DNA of 64,000 nucleotides from positions 5,749,501 through 5,813,500 of the forward strand of contig NZ_OW485601.1 in the NCBI RefSeq assembly GCF_937425535.1. Reading direction: 5' to 3'. The position numbers were made by a program, and so were the translations under genes. Positions within the stretch are counted from its first letter, which is position 1. Each line of letters opens with the position of its first letter. The notes below the pieces were generated by a model that was not told where the DNA came from, did not search any database, and was given only the letters and a program-made list of their open reading frames with translations. Positions 61,034 to 64,000 of the stretch are shown here, in pieces. This DNA comes from Rhodovastum atsumiense. Lineage in GTDB: Bacteria > Pseudomonadota > Alphaproteobacteria > Acetobacterales > Acetobacteraceae.

Positions 61034-61537
61034 CTATGGCATCGGGGTGGCCACGGACCCGGCAGGGCGGACCACCTGCCGGCGGATGGCCTGGATGCTC
61101 CGCCGTGTCGCCGTGTTGACGTAGCATCCGCCGCCCTGGTCGAAGGCCACCAGCACGGCCTCGGGATCGCCGCGCACGGCCCGGAAGGCGACCGTGATCC
61201 GGTCGAGACAGGCCGCGAGATGCTCCAGCTCGCCGATCTGCGCATGGCGCATGATGTCGGGGATGGCGACCCGGTGCAGATGCGCCGGCAGATGCGGTGT
61301 ATAGCCACTCTCGCGGCCAAGCTCGAAGAACACCTGCGCGGCGAGGAAATCCTCGCGGATCTGCGCGAGCACCGCGGCGGCTTCCTCGGGGGTCATGGCG
61401 GCGAGGGTCTCGTGCGCCTCCCGCGCGCCATGCAGCTCCGGATTGCCGTATTCGGCTTCCAGCAGCGCATGCAGCCAGGCGCGGACTTCCGGTGGCGCCA
61501 GTTTCACTTGCTCGGGGCTGAGGACAAGACCGACCAT
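61034..61537 (-). CDS. Uncharacterised protein, probable FnrL target
   Basis: This 167-residue soluble protein is predicted to be mainly helical (VKLAPPEVRAWLHALLEAE, EEAAAVLAQIREDFLAAQVF) with a possible small strand region at the end (EAVLVAFDQGGGCYVNTATR). No signal peptide, membrane segment or named family is recognised. ATG 61537 is preceded by GGGAGGCG. A perfect FNR box lies 51 bp upstream at 61589-61602, so it is probably induced at low oxygen through FnrL. The C-terminus (SVATPMP) is short and unstructured. Confidence 0.65.
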   Translation of the reverse strand: MVGLVLSPEQVKLAPPEVRAWLHALLEAEYGNPELHGAREAHETLAAMTPEEAAAVLAQIREDFLAAQVFFELGRESGYTPHLPAHLHRVAIPDIMRHAQIGELEHLAACLDRITVAFRAVRGDPEAVLVAFDQGGGCYVNTATRRSIQAIRRQVVRPAGSVATPMP

Positions 61538-61588
61538 GGCACGCCTCCCTTGTCCGACCCAGGCTCGCGCGGGCGGCGGACAGGGACG

Positions 61589-61602
61589 TTGATCGGCATC
61601 AA
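61589..61602. promoter_or_regulatory. FNR box upstream of the unknown gene
   Basis: TTGATCGGCATCAA matches TTGAT-N4-ATCAA perfectly. It sits 51 bp before the ATG at 61537 and 8 bp after the stop of the protease gene. It is 29 kb away from fnrL, which shows that the regulon is dispersed. Confidence 0.85.
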
Positions 61603-61610
61603 TCCCCCGA

Positions 61611-62324
61611 TCACGGCTGCGCCAGCATCCGGTGGATCGACGCGGCCGGAATCGCGACGCCGCCGGCGGCATCGCCGCGCGCGGCTACCTGCAGCCCGGC
61701 GAGGAGTGGCGTGCCGTCGGGGGCCTGCACCAGCAACGGGCCACCGCTGGTGCCGCGGGTGCCGGCGCAGTCATGCAGCAGCAAGGGGCGCCCGCCGGGA
61801 TCGGCGCGGCGGCCGGTGATGGCGCAATGCCGGTCGGCCACGATGACCTCGGCGCGGTCCTGGTTGTAGCCGCCGAGCAGGACGGGGGTGCCGGGCGGCG
61901 GATCCCCGGCCAGGGCAAGCGTATCCGGCATCGCCGCCGCCAGGGTGACCACCGCGAGATCGGCGCCGCGCGTGGCGGCGGTGTCGCGGGGATCGAAGCC
62001 GGGGGCGATCCGGTAGGACAGGGCGGTGGCATGGCGGAGGAAGCTGCCGGCCGCATAGCCCGCCAGCACGTGCACCGCGCCGGCCTGCACCCAGCCGCCC
62101 AGCCTGGGGGCGTACAGGCAATGTGCGGCAGTGACCGCCAGGCGCGGCGCCAGCAGCACGGCGGTGCACCGCGCCGTCCCCGGGATCTGCAGGCGGGCCA
62201 CCGCCGGCCAGGGCGGGCTGCGTGGATCCACCGGCAACCGCCGCTGCCCTTCGCCAAGGCCCGGCAACGGGAGCGGTCCGGCCGCCATGGCGGCCCGAAT
62301 CCCCGCCAGCACCGCGATTGCCAT
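61611..62324 (-). CDS. Trypsin-like serine protease
   Basis: This secreted chymotrypsin-fold protease has 237 residues from ATG 62324, with a GTG at 62330 also possible. The N-terminus (MAIAVLAGIRAAMAAG) is a signal-like hydrophobic segment. The catalytic triad is visible: His in LAVTAAHCLYAP, Asp in GADLAVVTLAAAM and Ser in GTRGTSGGPLLVQ. Four or more cysteines, as in RCTAVL...HC and HDCAGT, could form disulfides. It follows the SDR gene by 77 bp on the same strand. The role is unknown; related proteins are periplasmic or secreted V8-like proteases. Confidence 0.85.
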   Translation of the reverse strand: MAIAVLAGIRAAMAAGPLPLPGLGEGQRRLPVDPRSPPWPAVARLQIPGTARCTAVLLAPRLAVTAAHCLYAPRLGGWVQAGAVHVLAGYAAGSFLRHATALSYRIAPGFDPRDTAATRGADLAVVTLAAAMPDTLALAGDPPPGTPVLLGGYNQDRAEVIVADRHCAITGRRADPGGRPLLLHDCAGTRGTSGGPLLVQAPDGTPLLAGLQVAARGDAAGGVAIPAASIHRMLAQP

Positions 62325-62401
62325 GAGCACGACGGCAAGACAGGCCCACCGCCGCGGATCGCCCCCCCGGCCCGTGGCGGATCGGTGCGGCGGGGCTGCG
62401 C

Positions 62402-63187
62402 TCAGATCAACACCTGGGTGTCGGCATCGACCGCCAGCGCCTGGCCGCTGATCGTCGCGCCGAAGGGGCTGCAGAGATAAAGCGCCATGTTGGCGATGTC
62501 CTGCTGGGTGACGAAGCAGCGCAGGCTGGTGGTGGCGACCGCGCGCTCGGTCATTTCGTTCTCGGAAATCCCGTCGGCCCGGGCCTTGTTGCGGATGACG
62601 CTGCGGATGCGCGGCCCGTCCACCAGCCCCGGCAGGATGGCGTTGACGCGGATGCCGTCGGGGCCGAGCTCGATCGCCAGCGTCTTGGTCAGTCCCACCA
62701 CCCCCCATTTCGCTGCGGCATACGGGCTGCGCAGGCGGAAGCCGAACCGTCCCGCCGCCGAGGACAGGTTCACGATCGAACCACCGCCGGCCGCCCGCAG
62801 CGCCGGCACCGCGCGCCGGGCGCAATGGAACATGGCGGCGAGATCGACCTGCAGCACCGCATCCAGCTCCTCCGGCGTCACCTGCTCGACCGGCTTGGTG
62901 GGGCCGGCGATGCCGGCATTGTTGACCAGTACATCGAGCCCGCCGAGCCGGTCCAGCGCCGCGTCCACGAAGCCTTCCATGTCCTCCCGCCGTGCCGCGT
63001 CGGCCAGCCGGCCAGGATGGCCACAGGCAGCCAGCGCCGCCTCGTCGATGTCCGAAACGAACAGGCTGGCCCCACAGGCGGCGAAGCTGTCGGCCATCAC
63101 CCGGCCGATGCCGCCCGCGCCCGCGGTGATCGCCACGCGCAGCCCGGTCAGGTCCACCGGCAGCGGGGTCGTTGCACCCTGGATCAT
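62402..63187 (-). CDS. SDR-family oxidoreductase
   Basis: This 261-residue NAD(P)-dependent short-chain dehydrogenase has the cofactor motif AITAGAGGIGRVMADSF (residues about 18-34), with AGAGGIG in place of the more common TGxxxGIG. NNAGIAGPTKPVEQV follows, and the active site is SIVNLSSAAGRFG and SPYAAAKWGVVGLTKTLAIE, with catalytic Ser, Tyr and Lys. The aspartate in FVSDIDEAAL suggests NAD preference. The substrate is unknown. ATG 63187 gives IQGATTPLPVDLTGL; the frame stays open upstream without family sequence. It is divergent from the SPFH gene. Confidence 0.88.
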   Translation of the reverse strand: MIQGATTPLPVDLTGLRVAITAGAGGIGRVMADSFAACGASLFVSDIDEAALAACGHPGRLADAARREDMEGFVDAALDRLGGLDVLVNNAGIAGPTKPVEQVTPEELDAVLQVDLAAMFHCARRAVPALRAAGGGSIVNLSSAAGRFGFRLRSPYAAAKWGVVGLTKTLAIELGPDGIRVNAILPGLVDGPRIRSVIRNKARADGISENEMTERAVATTSLRCFVTQQDIANMALYLCSPFGATISGQALAVDADTQVLI

Positions 63188-63296
63188 TCTTGCGTCTCCT
63201 TCCCTGGCCGGCATGCTAGGATGCCCGCGAGCGGATCGTAAACGGGCGGGAATGCCGGGTTTGGTTCCCGCCACGCCTCGTGGAGACCGGCCTCGC

Positions 63297-64000
63297 ATGG
63301 AAATCGGCTTTGGCCTTGTCTGGGGCCTGGTTCTCGTCCTCGTGGTCATCACGGTGTTCGCCGGCACCAAGACGGTGCCGCAGGGACAGGTCTGGACCGT
63401 CGAACGCTTCGGCGCCTTCACCCGCCTGCTCAATCCCGGCCTGAACTTCGTGGTTCCGTTCGTCGACCGTATCGGCCACAGGCTGAACGTGCAGGAGCAG
63501 GTGCTCGACATTCCCGAGCAGAGCGTCATCACCCGCGACAACGCCACCGTCGCGGTCGACGGCGTGATCTATTACCGCGTGCTGGAGGCGGAAAAGGCGG
63601 CCTACCAGGTGGCCAACCTGCCGCTCGCGCTGTCCACGCTGGCCATGACCAATATCCGCGCGGTGATCGGCGGGATGGACCTCGACCAGGCGCTGTCCTC
63701 GCGCGAGCGCATCAACACCTCGCTGCTGGTGATCCTCGACGGCGCCACCTCCCCCTGGGGGGTGAAGGTCAGCCGCGTTGAACTGCGCAAGATCGAGCCG
63801 CCGTCGAACCTGATCCAGGCGATGAACCTGCAGATGACTGCCGAACGCGAGCGCCGGGCCACGGTGATGAAGGCGGATGGCGAGCGGGAGGCCGCGATCA
63901 TGCGGGCCGAAGGCGCCAAGCGGAGCCTGATCCTGGCCGCCGAGGGCCGGCAGGAAGCCGCGCAGCGGGATGCCACGGCGCGCGAGCGCCTGGCCGAAGC
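63297..64000 (+). CDS. SPFH/stomatin-like (QmcA-type) protein, 5' part
   Basis: This gene begins at ATG 63297 and runs off the window; about 234 residues are seen. An N-terminal membrane helix (residues about 5-22, FGLVWGLVLVLVVITVFAG) is followed by the SPFH/band 7 domain: VPQGQVWTVERFGAFTRLLN, PGLNFVVPFVDRI and VAVDGVIYYRVLEAEKAAYQ. A coiled coil rich in Glu, Arg and Ala ends the visible part (TAERERRATVMKADGEREAA). QmcA-like proteins form membrane-microdomain rings with an NfeD partner, whose gene may lie just beyond the window. The nearby SDR is on the other strand. Confidence 0.9.
   Translation, partial: MEIGFGLVWGLVLVLVVITVFAGTKTVPQGQVWTVERFGAFTRLLNPGLNFVVPFVDRIGHRLNVQEQVLDIPEQSVITRDNATVAVDGVIYYRVLEAEKAAYQVANLPLALSTLAMTNIRAVIGGMDLDQALSSRERINTSLLVILDGATSPWGVKVSRVELRKIEPPSNLIQAMNLQMTAERERRATVMKADGEREAAIMRAEGAKRSLILAAEGRQEAAQRDATARERLAE

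Overview
This window is high-GC chromosomal DNA, densely packed with genes and without ribosomal RNA, tRNA, CRISPR or recognisable insertion-sequence genes. Several features point to an alphaproteobacterium, most likely Rhodospirillales (Acetobacteraceae-like): a class I lysyl-tRNA synthetase, a CysNC fusion with an Fe-S-type CysH, an FnrL-type oxygen sensor with TTGAT-N4-ATCAA sites, a DUF1491 protein, and families of GC-rich hairpin repeats ('CCAAGGGC...GCCCTTGG'). The taxon is inferred from gene content only. Many long open frames opposite real genes are GC-driven shadows and were ignored.

Layout. 1-5.3 kb: the tail of an MFS transporter, an orphan Fur-box-like palindrome, then assimilatory sulfate reduction (cysH-cysD-cysNC, minus strand) and cysE. 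5.5-9.7 kb: nicotinamidase and a branched-chain 2-oxoacid dehydrogenase operon (E1alpha-E1beta-E2, no E3). 9.7-18.3 kb: an OmpA-type protein, a DUF1491 protein, an ABC importer of the SsuABC/ThiXYZ class, cytochrome b561, a DUF429-like protein, a ketopantoate-reductase-like enzyme and an M20 amidohydrolase. 18.4-26.2 kb: manC, an HPt protein, argJ, a parvulin-type foldase and secA. 26.4-29.5 kb: a DevBCA/MacAB-like tripartite exporter. 29.6-33.5 kb: an oxygen-response island with fnrL, a GNAT-like protein, hemN and an OmpW-like protein, where three FNR boxes precede the last three genes. 33.5-44.0 kb: heptose genes gmhB/gmhA, a DinG-like helicase, lysS, a truncated MprF-like protein, an EamA transporter and a CorA/ZntB transporter. 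44.1-54.5 kb: an exopolysaccharide locus (Wzy-like, Wzc-like, GumD/WbaP-like, flippase, acyltransferase, Wza-like, outer-membrane barrel). 54.5-58.3 kb: a highly structured intergenic stretch, a patatin phospholipase, and a methyltransferase/ArnC-like/ArnF-like operon. 58.4-64 kb: an orphan TAXI binding protein with a Sel1-like partner, an FNR-box-preceded unknown protein, a trypsin-like protease, an SDR and the start of an SPFH/stomatin protein.

How they work together. The cys genes form a route from sulfate to sulfide and then cysteine. manC can supply GDP-mannose to the exopolysaccharide locus, whose parts cover initiation, flipping, polymerisation, length control and export. FnrL probably controls hemN, the OmpW-like gene and two uncharacterised genes under low oxygen.

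The most notable observations are: four FNR boxes, two of them in a diverged tandem promoter duplication where opposite sites decayed; a perfect 28-bp inverted repeat inside the gmhB-like coding sequence; two roughly 97-bp palindromic elements with compensatory arm changes; five consecutive inverted repeats at 54753-54883 that may be an undescribed structured RNA; and an MprF-like protein lacking the second half of its synthase domain right after lysS.
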